A stretch of DNA of 64,000 bases from Oscillospiraceae bacterium (GCA_910575505.1 CAJTFK010000011.1:1-64000), one strand, 5' to 3'; shown: positions 42,431 through 52,300, counted from the stretch's first letter. Translations and numbers: made by a program. Notes: generated by a model from the letters alone, not told the origin.

Positions 42431-43618
42431 TCAGCCGATGGTGGCGATCTCGTTGTCCCAGCGCTCGTTGAAGGAGGTGGACAGACCGCCGATGGACTGA
42501 AGGCGGAAGTTGGACACGTCCAGACCCTGGAGGTCCTCATAGCCGGTCATGTCCATGCTGGAGGCGTCGATCAGGGGGATGGCGGCCATCTGCTTGACCA
42601 TCAGCTCCTGAGCGGCGGGAGAAAGCATGTAATTCATGAAGGCGTAGGCGCCCTCGGTGTTGGAGCCAAAGGTGGGGATGACCAGGGACTGGAGGGATCC
42701 GGTGAGGGCGGGTTCAATCTGGGTGATTTTGATGCTGTCCTTGATCTCGCCGGAGGCCCGCTGGGAGAGGACCATGTCCGCCCAGTTGGGGCACATGTCG
42801 ATTTCGCCCTGGTTCAGCAGGTCCAGAGTGCCCTGGTTCTTGTTGGGATAGACGATGGAGCCGCCGGAGGCATACATGTAGGGGTGGATTTCCTTCAGGA
42901 AATTGAAGCCCTCGTCCCACTCGCCGGTCCACTTCTCGTCGTCGGAGGTGAAAGCCTCCTCAGGCAGGAAGTTGTACACGGAGCTGCGGGCAAAGGAGTC
43001 GCCTGCGCCGCCGGTGCCGGGGGTGTTGTAGGCAAAGCGGCCGGGGTTGTTCTTCATCCACTCCACCAGCTCATCCATGGTGGCGGGGGGAGTGGGAACC
43101 TTGGCGGAGTCATAGGCCAGGATGACGGTGGTGCCGCGGTAGGGCTGGCAGTATCCGTCGGCAATGGAGCTCTTGGCCTCCACGCTGGCGGCATTGGGAA
43201 TCTTGGCGCTGTCCAGCTTCACGAACTGCTCCTGGCCGATGAGGGAGACCAGCTTGGAGAGGTCGTCGCCGCTGAGGTCCACGATGTCGTAATCCGTGTT
43301 GGTCTGTCCGGCCTTGGAGGCGGCGGACAGCATATCGGCCAGGGTCTGGGCGCCGGTGCCGGAGAGCATGAACTGGAGGGTGACCTCATACTGGCCGGCG
43401 TACTCGGAATTGGTGTTGAAGTCGCTGACAAGGGCCTCGAAAATCTCGCGGACGTTGTCGGAGCCGGTGGCCCAGAGGCTGACGGCCTTCTTGGGCTCGC
43501 CGCTGCCGGAATCGCCGGAGGAGGAACCGCCGGAACCGCTGTCTTTGCCGCCGCAGCCGGTGAGCAGCGCCGTCAGCATCACGGCGGACAGGAGCATTGC
43601 GAACAGTCTTCTTTTCAT
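42431..43618 (-). CDS. ABC transporter substrate-binding lipoprotein
   Basis: 395 residues, AAAGGAG upstream. Signal peptide with lipobox LLTGCGG, then a Gly/Ser-rich linker, then a type I/II extracellular solute-binding domain (SLWATGSDNVREIFEALVSD, VILAYDSAKVP, GPxxTF-like segments, YQPYRGTTVI). The fold suits organic phosphates, polyamines or sugars; the ligand cannot be named from sequence. The GDPD and GlpP neighbours favour glycerol phosphate or a glycerophosphodiester. Confidence 0.9.
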   Translation of the reverse strand: MKRRLFAMLLSAVMLTALLTGCGGKDSGSGGSSSGDSGSGEPKKAVSLWATGSDNVREIFEALVSDFNTNSEYAGQYEVTLQFMLSGTGAQTLADMLSAASKAGQTNTDYDIVDLSGDDLSKLVSLIGQEQFVKLDSAKIPNAASVEAKSSIADGYCQPYRGTTVILAYDSAKVPTPPATMDELVEWMKNNPGRFAYNTPGTGGAGDSFARSSVYNFLPEEAFTSDDEKWTGEWDEGFNFLKEIHPYMYASGGSIVYPNKNQGTLDLLNQGEIDMCPNWADMVLSQRASGEIKDSIKITQIEPALTGSLQSLVIPTFGSNTEGAYAFMNYMLSPAAQELMVKQMAAIPLIDASSMDMTGYEDLQGLDVSNFRLQSIGGLSTSFNERWDNEIATIG

Positions 43619-43712
43619 AGAAATCTCCTTTCAAATCGTTGCAGGTCTGATGTCATGTATGGGTCGAGGGGGATACTCCCCTGATAACAGGGTACTGCTT
43701 CAGGCGGGCCCG

Positions 43713-44681
43713 TTAAAACACGGTGTGCTTGCCCACGGCGAGACTCACCGGATCGCCCTCCTTCAGGCGCTCGCTGAGATCCCGGTTGATGTAGCACTTG
43801 ATGACGTCTTCCCCATGCTGGGCGGTCATGACCACGTAGTGGCCCAGCAGCATGATGGTGCGGACCGTGGCGTCGAACTGGCCGCCGCCGTGGCCCTGGG
43901 ACACCGTCAGGTCCTCGGGCCGGACGGCGATGGTCTTCCCGTCCTTTTTCAGGAAGTTCATCTCGCCGATGAAGGACGCCACATGGAGGGTGGCGGGCTT
44001 GTCGTAGATTTCCGCCGGGGTGCCGGTCTGCTCGAATTTGCCCTTGTTCATGACCACGATCCGGTGGGACAGGGACATGGCCTCCTCCTGGTCGTGGGTG
44101 ACGAAGATGACGGTGATGCCCAGATCCTGCTGGATTTTCTTCAGCTCCTCCCGCATCTGCTGGCGGATCTTGGCGTCCAGGGCGGAGAAGGGTTCGTCCA
44201 GAAGCAGCAGAGAGGGCTTGAGCATCAGGGACCGGGCAATGGCGATTCTCTGCTGCTGGCCGCCGGAGAGCTGGCCGGGGTACTTCTTTTCGCAGCCGGG
44301 CATGGACACCAGCTGGAGATATTTCTTCACGTCCGCGTCAATCTCCGCCTTGGGGATCTTGCGCAGCTTCAGGCCGAAGGCCAGATTCTCATAGATGGTC
44401 ATGTGGGGCCAGAGGTTGTAGCTCTGGAACACCATGGCCGTGGGCCGCTTCTCCGGGGGCAGGCTGATGATGGATTGGCCGTCCACGGTGATGTCGCCGG
44501 AGGTCACGTCCAGAAAGCCGCCGATGGTCCGCAGGATGGTGGTCTTGCCGCAGCCGGACGGGCCCAGGAAGGTGACGATTTCTCCCTCGTAAATATCAAG
44601 GTTGATATGCTCAACGCCGTCTCCGTTGTCATATTTTTTGGTCATGTCCTTGATTTGCAGTTTGATTTTGCGCTCGCTCAT
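43713..44681 (-). CDS. ABC transporter ATPase (MalK/UgpC class)
   Basis: 322 residues from the ATG at 44681, preceded by GGAGGAG; an ATG six codons upstream lacks a site. Walker A FLGPSGCGKTTILRTI, Q-loop MVFQSYNLWPH, signature YPGQLSGGQQQRIAIARSLM, Walker B LLLDEPFSALDAKI, H-loop VTHDQEEAMSL, plus a C-terminal TOBE-like domain (HVASFIGEMNFLKKDGKTIA). It energises the two permeases of this cluster. Confidence 0.93.
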   Translation of the reverse strand: MSERKIKLQIKDMTKKYDNGDGVEHINLDIYEGEIVTFLGPSGCGKTTILRTIGGFLDVTSGDITVDGQSIISLPPEKRPTAMVFQSYNLWPHMTIYENLAFGLKLRKIPKAEIDADVKKYLQLVSMPGCEKKYPGQLSGGQQQRIAIARSLMLKPSLLLLDEPFSALDAKIRQQMREELKKIQQDLGITVIFVTHDQEEAMSLSHRIVVMNKGKFEQTGTPAEIYDKPATLHVASFIGEMNFLKKDGKTIAVRPEDLTVSQGHGGGQFDATVRTIMLLGHYVVMTAQHGEDVIKCYINRDLSERLKEGDPVSLAVGKHTVF

Positions 44682-44705
44682 GAGTCTCTTCTCCTCCAAA
44701 CTCCG

Positions 44706-45551
44706 TTATTTCATCTTGAAGCCGCCGGAAATGGCCTCGGGGCCGATGTACTTCCGCATGAGGAAGATCATCAGGGCGGACGGGATAATCAGCAGAATCG
44801 CGAACACCGCTCCGATCTGCACCGCCGAGGAGTCCAGCACGATGCCGTACATGGCCACGGGCATGGTCTGCACCTTGGCAAGACCCACCAGAAGCGTGCC
44901 CTGAGCCTCCTCCATGGAGCCCAGGAAGGTGTACAGCGTGGCCACGGCGATGCCGGGCATGGCCATGGGCAGGGTGATTTTGAAGAAGGTCCGGACAGGG
45001 CCCGCGCCCACGTCCCGGGCGGCCTCCTCCTGCTGGCGGTGGACCGAGCGGAAGGCGCTGGCGGGGAGCCAGACCATGAACATCATGGAGTTAATCATGT
45101 GGATGATGACCACGCCGGCATAGGTGCCCATCAGGCCGTAGCGGTAGAACAGCACGGCGATGGAGGTGTAGATGCCCAGCTTGGGGAAGGCGTTGGTCAG
45201 CAGGAAGGACAGCATGAAAATCTTCCGGCCCCGGTATTTGAACCGGGCGATGGAATAAGCCGCGGGAATGCACAGCACCATGGACACCGCCGTGGTGATG
45301 ATGGCCACGATGAAGGACTGGACAATGGAGGAAACCAGGCTGTTCTGGGCGAACACATATTTCCACCACTTGAAGCCCCATTCCTGGGGGAAGACCGCCG
45401 GAACGGTGTACTCGTTGGCGAAGGCCAGCATCAGCATGTTGAGCATGGGTCCGTAAAAGAACAGGATAAAGGCCGCCAGCAGGAGGAATTCCAGAAATTT
45501 CTTCCTGCCCACGGCGTGATAAAAGCGCCGGGGATTCAGCATTTTGAACAT
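44706..45551 (-). CDS. ABC transporter permease, first subunit
   Basis: 281 residues, six spans, with the coupling motif EEAARDVGAGPVRTFFKITL. The first gene of the transporter operon. GAGGTGA lies a few bases before the ATG. It is of the UgpE/MalG or PotC type. The long untranslated region upstream (about 300 bases to the divergent glpP promoter region) contains hairpins that may be regulatory. Confidence 0.9.
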   Translation of the reverse strand: MFKMLNPRRFYHAVGRKKFLEFLLLAAFILFFYGPMLNMLMLAFANEYTVPAVFPQEWGFKWWKYVFAQNSLVSSIVQSFIVAIITTAVSMVLCIPAAYSIARFKYRGRKIFMLSFLLTNAFPKLGIYTSIAVLFYRYGLMGTYAGVVIIHMINSMMFMVWLPASAFRSVHRQQEEAARDVGAGPVRTFFKITLPMAMPGIAVATLYTFLGSMEEAQGTLLVGLAKVQTMPVAMYGIVLDSSAVQIGAVFAILLIIPSALMIFLMRKYIGPEAISGGFKMK

Positions 45552-45596
45552 GTTACGGAGTCACCTCTTCTTCCTTGTTCGTCAGGGTGTTGTTCA

Positions 45597-45637
45597 GTTT
45601 CCCTGTGGGGAAACCGGGAAAGGGGAACCCCTTTCCC
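45597..45637 (-). promoter_or_regulatory. Tandem leader hairpins, possible antitermination site
   Basis: Two inverted repeats follow each other: GTTTCCC..GGGAAAC (45597-45614) and GGGAAAGGGG..CCCCTTTCCC (45616-45637). Because both use GGGAAA/TTTCCC they can form alternatively. They sit 46 bases before the transporter start, where a GlpP-type antiterminator could bind the leader RNA. No U-run terminator is obvious, so the function is speculative. Confidence 0.4.
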
Positions 45638-45994
45638 AAGGTGTCTGTCGTCTGCCCTGAATCATCTCCCATCTCCGTGGAGTTTTTCGGGATCTGCCCG
45701 TGTCCGCACGCTGTCTGCCGGCTCCGGAGGGGAGATGAATGCAAAAAATATAAGAGCCGGCAGCCACACAAACGCCTCCGCCGCGGCATGACGCGGAAGG
45801 GGGTGGATTGCGCGCTTTAGACTCTCATTCTCCCAAGCACACGGTATTGATTTCCTTTACACTACCACATTTTATCCCGTCCGGCAAGTCAAAAATGGCA
45901 GCTTGACGAAATTCCGCTGTATTTCATAGGTAAAGCGGAAAAAAATTGTGCATTTTGCATATTGCTTTTGCCCGCGTTTGTATTCTAAATTTGA

Positions 45995-46078
45995 TAGCAG
46001 CCTTTATAATTGCCGCCGGAAGACCCTGCACAATCCCTGCTGGAGCCGGCCCGTTTATCAGGAATTTTGACGTTTGCT
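45995..46078 (+). repeat. Dispersed repeat R2, copy 2
   Basis: Matches 6184-6243 at both ends with about 25 extra internal bases (CCGGAAGACCCTGCACAATC and neighbours). Immediately upstream of the glpP-like gene. Confidence 0.65.
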
Positions 46079-46150
46079 CCAGCGCCGGGAGAACGCCGGG
46101 ACGGGCGTCTGGGGCCGCCCCGGCTGCGGAAGGAAAGGAGAGGAGGGCTT

Positions 46151-46720
46151 ATGGCCGTCAAGCTGAAGCAGTTTGTGGAGTCCATGCAGGACGCGCCGGT
46201 CATCGCCGCCGTGAAGGACGACGGGGGACTGGAGAGGGCCCTGGAGTCGGACTGCACGGTGATTTTTTTGCTCTATGGCACCATTCTGAACGTCCGGGAC
46301 CTGGTCCGCCAGGTGAAGGAGGCGGGAAAGCTGGCCTTTATCCACCTGGATTTAATCGAGGGTATGTCCACCCGGGACATCTCCGCCGAGTTCATTGCCA
46401 GCAGCACCGAGGCCGACGGCATTATTTCCACCCATCCCAACCTGATCCGCCGGGCCAGAGAGCTGGGCCTGCTGACCATCCAGCGCTTTTTCATGCTGGA
46501 TTCCCTGTCCTTTGCCAATGTGCTGCGCCAGAGCTCCAACGCCGACGCCGTAGACGTGCTGCCCGGCGCCATTCCCAGCGTCATCAGGCACCTGGTGAAG
46601 GAGGTCCGTCAGCCTCTGATTGCCAGCGGCCTGCTGCTGGACAAGTCCGACGTGGTGGCGGCCCTGTCCGCCGGAGCGGTGGCGGTGTCCACCACCAGCG
46701 AGGCGCTCTGGTCTGTTTGA
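46151..46720 (+). CDS. glpP: Glycerol-3-phosphate-responsive antiterminator GlpP
   Basis: 189 residues from the ATG at 46151, with AGGAGGG upstream. It matches the GlpP family: DAPVIAAVKDDGGLERALES, FLLYGTILNVRDLVRQVKEA, FIHLDLIEGMS, IISTHPNLIRRARELGL, ADAVDVLPGAIPSVIRHL and TSEALW. GlpP is a TIM-barrel-like protein that binds glycerol-3-phosphate and then prevents termination in the leaders of glycerol genes. Here it is divergent from the ABC importer and near a GDPD, strengthening a glycerol-phosphate theme for the region. Confidence 0.88.
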   Translation: MAVKLKQFVESMQDAPVIAAVKDDGGLERALESDCTVIFLLYGTILNVRDLVRQVKEAGKLAFIHLDLIEGMSTRDISAEFIASSTEADGIISTHPNLIRRARELGLLTIQRFFMLDSLSFANVLRQSSNADAVDVLPGAIPSVIRHLVKEVRQPLIASGLLLDKSDVVAALSAGAVAVSTTSEALWSV

Positions 46721-46790
46721 CCCGGCGGGCTGGTCGGTAAAATGCACAAAGATAACGGCATTGCTTTAGCTGATTCGTACAAATTCGGTC

Positions 46791-46818
46791 TTGCGTTTTG
46801 GGCAATATATGCTAAAAT
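46791..46818 (+). promoter_or_regulatory. Promoter of the 31-residue ORF
   Basis: TTGCGT at 46791-46796, a 16-base spacer and TAAAAT at 46813-46818, about 40 bases before the ribosome binding site at 46848-46853. Confidence 0.55.
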
Positions 46819-46860
46819 AGGGGCAGTTCTTCGGTGAAGTACCAAAAGGAGATGACTGCC

Positions 46861-46956
46861 ATGTCGTTACACATGTTCCATAGACGCCGGGAGCGTTCCG
46901 ACGCCCGCTGGTTTCAGATGATGCGTCAGGCCATGCTGTTCCGTCAGATTCCCTGA
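46861..46956 (+). CDS. 31-residue cationic small protein
   Basis: ATG at 46861 with AAAAGGAG about 8 bases upstream, a promoter about 40 bases further up and a strong terminator 35 bases after the stop: a complete miniature transcription unit. The peptide begins MSLHMFHRRRERSDARWF and ends QMMRQAMLFRQIP; it is strongly basic, methionine-rich and amphipathic, without a signal peptide. I recognise no family. It could be a membrane-active or RNA-binding small protein. Confidence 0.55.
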   Translation: MSLHMFHRRRERSDARWFQMMRQAMLFRQIP

Positions 46957-46990
46957 CAGAGCCCCCAGGCCTCGCACAAGCGTGAGAAAA

Positions 46991-47024
46991 GCGCCCCCGT
47001 CCCGGCAGAAGCCGGACGGGGGCG
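46991..47024. terminator. Terminator after the small ORF
   Basis: Perfect 12-base arms GCGCCCCCGTCC and GGACGGGGGCGC around a 10-base loop, preceded by an A-rich stretch and followed by TGTCTCTG. It may serve both strands; the gene to its right (adenine deaminase) also converges on it. Confidence 0.8.
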
Positions 47025-47122
47025 CTGTCTCTGCGGGGGGGAATGCGGCAGACCGGAAACCGGCATATGGGTTTCAGGGCGGGCTCTGCCCGCTGCCGGG
47101 GCCGGAACGAGGCGGGTTCCCG

Positions 47123-47290
47123 GAACCTGTATTCATAGCCGGGGGATGCAGGGTGGGCGCGGATGTTTCCTGCCGGACAGGGAGACCGTCCGCAGCTCCG
47201 GCAATCCCGACGGATTACCGGGGGAGCCCGGCGCAGTATGGCGGGAAAAAGGCCGCTCGGGCAGCATTCAATGGTTGTGAATACAGGCTC
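47123..47290 (-). repeat. R1 inverted-repeat element, copy B
   Basis: 168 bases with ends GAACCTGTATTCA and TGAATACAGGCTC. In the orientation of the other copies it shares the covarying central hairpin (GGTAATC-CGTCGG-GATTGCC) and TCTCCCTGTC..GCAGGAAA. Its edge touches the adenine deaminase stop codon at 47291-47293. Confidence 0.85.
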
Positions 47291-49015
47291 TTAGACATAG
47301 CTCTGGCTGGTCACGTCGAACACGCCCCGGGTGGTAATCCGCAGGGAGGGAATCACCGGCAGAGCCATGAAGCTGAGGGTCATGAAGGGGTCCACCCCCC
47401 GGGAGACGCCCAGGGCATGGGCGGCGGCCTTGGCGGCCTCCAGCTGTTCGTTCACCCGCTCCAGAGGCTCGCCGCTCATGATGCCGGCGATGGGCAGGGG
47501 CAGCTCCGCCTTCACCTCGCCCTGGTCCCAGACCACAATGCCGCCGTTCAGCTCCGCCACCCGGTTGGCAGCGGCGGCGCAGGCGGCCTCGCTGGCGCCC
47601 ACCACGATGATGTTGTGGGAGTCGTGGGAGATGCTGGTGGCTACGGCCCCGGACTTCAGCCCGTAGCCCTGGAGGAAGCCCACGCCGATGTGGCGGGTGT
47701 TCCTGTGCCGCTCCACCACGGCGATTTTCAGCACGTCGTATTCCACGTCGATGCGGTCGGAGTAGCCCGCGTCCACGGTGGTGATTTCTCCGGGCACCAT
47801 GCCGATGATGCCCCGGGGCCGGTGGTCCTCAAAGTCCTGGGGGGTAAGGGTCTGGAGGTGGAAGGTGCCGTGGGCCCGCTCCGTCAGATAGGGCTCCACC
47901 CGGGGCAGGGGGAAGTCCCGGACCACGCCGTTCTCCACCATCAGTTCGCCCTTTTTGAAGACCTTTTCAATGTTGAAATGCTCGAAATTGTCGATGATGA
48001 CAAAGTCCCCCAGATAGCCCGGCGCGATGGCCCCCCGGTTGTTCAGCAGGAAGTACCGGGCGGCGTTGTGGCAGGCCACCTTGACGGCGGTGATGGGGTC
48101 CGCTCCCAGGCGGATAGCCTCCTTGACGATGTAGTCGATGTGCCCCTTTTCCAGCAGGTCGCTGGGGTGCTTGTCGTCGGTGCAGAACATGCAGCGCTCG
48201 GCGTATTTGCCGCACAGCAGGGGGGCCAGGGCCTCCAGGTTCCGGGCGGCGGTGCCCTCCCGGATCATGATGAACTGGCCCCGCTCCAGCTTGGCAAGCG
48301 CGTCCTGAAAGTCGTGGCACTCGTGGTCGGAGTAGACCCCGGCGGCGATATAGGCGTTGAGGTCGTTGCCCTGGAGATCCGGTGCGTGGCCGTCGATTTT
48401 CTTGTGGTGGGCCTGAGCGGCCACGATTTTTTCCACCGGCTGGTCGTCTCCGGCGATGATGCCCACGAAGTTCATCATCTCCGCCAGACCCTGGACTCTG
48501 GGGTGATCGTAGAAGGAGTCGAGACTCCGGTAGTCCAGAACGGCCCCGGACTCGTCCAGGGGCGTGGCCGGGACGCAGGAGGGCAGCATGAGCCGCACGT
48601 CCACCGGCAGACCCTCCGTGGCCTGGAGCATGTATTCAATGCCGTCGGTTCCCATGACATTGGCGATTTCATGGGGATCCGCCACCACGGTGGTGGTGCC
48701 GTGGGGCAGGACGGCCCTGACAAACTCCTGGGGAGAGACCAAGGAGCTCTCCAGATGGATGTGGGCGTCCAGAAAACCGGGGAGGACGATTTTCCCGGTG
48801 CAGTCGTACTCGGTCTTGCCGGAGTAGGACCCCATGCCCACGATGAGGCCCTCCGCCACGGCGATGTCCCCATGGCAGAGTTCGTTGGAAAAAACATTGA
48901 CATACACGGTGTTTTTCAGCACCAGGTCCGCCGGCTCCCGCCCGGCGGCGGCGTCGATGATGCGCCGCTTTTTCAGCAGCTTCCGGTTGATCTTGCCCGC
49001 GTAGCTCTCAGACAT
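47291..49015 (-). CDS. ade: Adenine deaminase
   Basis: 574 residues from the ATG at 49015, chosen by AAAAGGAGTG upstream; an ATG six codons earlier lacks a site. Amidohydrolase metal ligands in PGFLDAHIHLESSLV and VADPHEIANVMG, later histidines, CTDDKHPSDL, and the C-terminal domain typical of bacterial Ade (ATSISHDSHNIIVVGAS). It deaminates adenine to hypoxanthine for purine salvage. The stop codon abuts an R1 element. Confidence 0.95.
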   Translation of the reverse strand: MSESYAGKINRKLLKKRRIIDAAAGREPADLVLKNTVYVNVFSNELCHGDIAVAEGLIVGMGSYSGKTEYDCTGKIVLPGFLDAHIHLESSLVSPQEFVRAVLPHGTTTVVADPHEIANVMGTDGIEYMLQATEGLPVDVRLMLPSCVPATPLDESGAVLDYRSLDSFYDHPRVQGLAEMMNFVGIIAGDDQPVEKIVAAQAHHKKIDGHAPDLQGNDLNAYIAAGVYSDHECHDFQDALAKLERGQFIMIREGTAARNLEALAPLLCGKYAERCMFCTDDKHPSDLLEKGHIDYIVKEAIRLGADPITAVKVACHNAARYFLLNNRGAIAPGYLGDFVIIDNFEHFNIEKVFKKGELMVENGVVRDFPLPRVEPYLTERAHGTFHLQTLTPQDFEDHRPRGIIGMVPGEITTVDAGYSDRIDVEYDVLKIAVVERHRNTRHIGVGFLQGYGLKSGAVATSISHDSHNIIVVGASEAACAAAANRVAELNGGIVVWDQGEVKAELPLPIAGIMSGEPLERVNEQLEAAKAAAHALGVSRGVDPFMTLSFMALPVIPSLRITTRGVFDVTSQSYV

Positions 49016-49108
49016 GGGACCACTCCTTTTCAAAATATGTTAACCTTCAGTATACGCCGGATGGAGACATTTGTCCAGGGGATTTTCCCGCGAAAAAGCG
49101 TCCGCCGG

Positions 49109-49135
49109 CTGAAAAGGAGCTTTGCTCCTTTTCAG
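49109..49135. terminator. Perfect hairpin between ade and smc
   Basis: Arms CTGAAAAGGAGC and GCTCCTTTTCAG around TTT. It stands between two divergent genes, so its role as a terminator is doubtful; it could mark the end of an unseen transcript or be a small stem-loop element. Confidence 0.45.
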
Positions 49136-49282
49136 TTTCGTTGACGGTATCAGGGGGACGGGGCGCAGGGGACCGGGCTCCCGGTCCGTCTCCCGGGGGC
49201 CCGGCCCTTCCAAAGGACAGGACGGCCCCGCCGCTTTCCGGGTCAAATACGGGAACGCCCCTGCCCCTTTACAGATTTTGTC

Positions 49283-49311
49283 TTGAAAATCCGCCGCGTC
49301 TCTGATATAGT
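49283..49311 (+). promoter_or_regulatory. Promoter of smc
   Basis: TTGAAA at 49283-49288, a 17-base spacer and TATAGT at 49306-49311, 40 bases before the GTG start. Confidence 0.65.
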
Positions 49312-49350
49312 GAATCAGTTATTGAAAGAGGAGCGGACAGAGGTGGAGAC

Positions 49351-52300
49351 GTGTATTTAAAGGCATTGGAGATTCAGGGCTTCAAATCCTTTCCGGACAA
49401 GACCCTCTTGAATTTCGGAGAGGATATCACCGCCATCGTGGGCCCCAACGGCTCCGGAAAGAGCAACATTTCCGACGCCATCCGCTGGGTCATGGGGGAG
49501 CAGAGCGTCAAGGGGCTCCGGGGCGCGAAGATGGAGGATGTGATCTTTGGCGGCACGGAGCGGCGCAGTCCGGTGGGCTTTGCTCAGGTGACGCTGGTGC
49601 TGGACAACACGGAGGGCATTTTCCCCTCCATGGAGGAGTCCGAGGTTTCCGTCACCCGCCGGTATTACCGGAGCGGCGAGAGCGAATACTACATCAACCG
49701 GCAGTCCGTCCGGCTCAAGGATGTGACGGAGCTGTTTCTGGACACGGGCCTGGGCCGGGAGGGCTATTCCATCATCGGCCAGGGCAGGATTGACGAGATT
49801 CTCTCCACCCGCTCCAGCGAGCGGCGGGAGATCTTCGAGGAGGCCGCCGGCATCTCCCGTTTCCGCCACCGGAAGGAGGAGGCCCAGCGGAAGCTGGAGC
49901 GGACGGAGGAGAACCTTCTGCGGGTCAACGACAAAATCAGCGAGCTGGAATTGCAGGTGGAGCCTCTGCGGGACCAGGCGGAGAAGGCGAAGAAGTACCT
50001 GCTTCTCCGGGACGAGCTGCGGCTGCTGGAGATTTCGGTCTGGCTGGAGAATCTGGACGATCTGAAGGCCGGGGCCCGGAAGCTGGAGTCGGAATTCCGC
50101 GCCGCCGGGGCCCGGCGGGACCAGGCCCGGGCGGAGCTGGACGCTCTCTATGCCCAGGGGGAGCGCTTCGGTGAGGAGATGCGGGAGAAGGATATGGAGG
50201 CCGAGCGGGTCCGGACGGAGGCCGCCGGTCTGGAGGGCGAGGCCAGAGACCAGGCCGCGGCCATCGCGCTTCTGGAGGGGGACATCGCCCACCATCAGGA
50301 GAATATCCGCCGTGCGCAGACGGAGCTGGTGGAGTCCGACAGCCGGGCCGGCGGCCTGGCGGCCCAGGCCGCCGGCGAGCGGGAGCGGGCCGCCGTCCTG
50401 GAGGAGCGCCTGACCGGGTTGAACACCGCCCTGGACGCCCTGCTGGAGCGGGCCCGAGAGGCCGCCGCCCAGGCGGGGGGGCGCCAGAGCGAGGCGGAGG
50501 CGCTTCGGGCGCAGGAGGCGCTGGCCGTGGCTGCCGCCGCCGACGGCCGGGCGGAAGCCGCCGCCGTCATGGCGGAAAACAGCCAGCTGGCGGAGCGGAA
50601 AGCCAACGTGGAAGCGGAGCGGGCCGCCGCCGGGACCCGGCTGGAGGAGGCCCGGGAGAACGCCAGAGTCAACCGCCGCCGTCTGGAGGACGCCCGGGAG
50701 GAGGTCCAGGCGGCCGCCAATGTCATCGCCGGCTACAGCCTGCGGATGGAGGAACGGGAGAAAAAGGCCGCCGCCGTGTCGGAGCGGCGGGTGCAGCTGA
50801 CCATGGACGTCGGGGCGCTGAACAACCGCATCCGGCTGCTGACGGAGATGGAACGGGAGTATGAGGGCTATTCCAAGGCCGTCAGGCTGGTCTGCCAGGC
50901 CCGGAACAGTCTTCGGGGCATCCACGGCCCTGTGGCGGGGCTGATGAGGACGGACCAGCAATACACCCTGGCCATTGAGATTGCCCTGGGGGCGGGCCTC
51001 CAGAACATTGTGGTGGACCGGGAGGAGGACGCCAAGGCCGCCATCGGCTTTCTGAAGCAGCGGGACGGAGGCCGGGCCACCTTCCTGCCCCTCACCGCCA
51101 TCCGGGGGGAAGAGCTGCGCCAGAGCGGCGTCGGGGAAGAACCCGGCTTTGTGGGACTGGCCTCCCGGCTGGTGCGCTTTGACGGGAGATACCGGAATAT
51201 CTTCCATAATCTGCTGGGCCGGACGGTGATTGCCGAGGATTTGGACTGCGGCATTGCCATGGCCCGGAAGTACCATAACGCGTTCCGCATCGTCACGCTG
51301 GACGGCCAGGTCATCAACCGGGGCGGCTCCATGACCGGCGGCTCCGCGTCCCGGAACACCGGCGTGCTGAGCCGGGCGGCGGAGCTGGAGAGGCTCCGGG
51401 GCCGGTCCTCCGGGCTGGAGGCGCAATTGGAGTCCGCGAAGCAGGAGGAGGAGGCTCTGCAAAGGGAACTCACCGCCGCCCGCTATGATCTGGAGACAGC
51501 CGAGGGCCAGCGCCGCCAGGCGGAGGACGAGGCTCTGCGTCTGGAGAGCGAGGGGCGGCACTTCGATTTGCTGCTGCACTCCCTGGAGGAGAGTGTGGAA
51601 AACCTGTCCGGGGAGCTGGAGAGCCTCACGGCCCATCTCAGGGAAAACGAGGCCCGGACGGAGGCCGCCGAAGCAGCCATTGCCCAACAGGAGGCCCTGG
51701 CGGCGAAGTACCGGGAGGAGGCCGCCGCGGCCCTCACGGGCCAGTCGGAGCTGCTGGCCCGGTCCGGGGCCCTGACAGAGGAGGTCACTGCCCGGAAGGA
51801 GGAGCTGGCCGGCCTGACGGCAGAGCGGGACGCCGCCCTGCAAAGGGCGGAGGACCTGCGCCGCCTGGCCATGGAGCTGACGGGAGGGCGCGGGCAGAAG
51901 GAGGAGACCCTCCAAAGCTATCAGGAGGGCATCCGGTCCGCCCGGGAGGAAATCACCCGGCGGAGGGCGGACATGGAGGTTCTGGAGCGGCGCTCCGCCG
52001 CCTGCCAGACCCGCCTGGCGGCCCTGAACGAGGAGAAGATTGCCCTGGAGGCCCGGCGCACCGCCCAGAACAGGGCCAGCCAGGAGATGAACGAAACGCT
52101 GCTGGATCTGGAGCGCTCCGCCTCCCGGCTGGAGCAGAAGATGTCCGCCTCCGCCATGGAGGAAAAGCAGATTTTAGACCGGCTCTGGGAGCACTACGAG
52201 CTGAGCCACAGCGACGCCCAGGCCCAGCGGATCGAGCTGGAGAGCGTCCCCAGGGCCGGCCGCCGCATCGGCGAGCTGAAGCGGGACATCTCCGCCCTGG

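Larger units (their letters stand above)
45552..46150. other. Divergent intergenic region between transporter and glpP-like gene
   Basis: No gene of convincing length is present. It contains two adjacent hairpins in the transporter leader (45597-45637), an AT-rich promoter zone around 45840-45960 and copy 2 of repeat R2 (45995-46078). The most likely content is the two divergent promoters and the transporter leader RNA. Confidence 0.5.

Noticed and set aside
49357-51915. An 852-codon minus-strand frame inside smc
   Set aside because: Antisense to a definite SMC gene; Leu/Gly/Pro-rich shadow without start signals.
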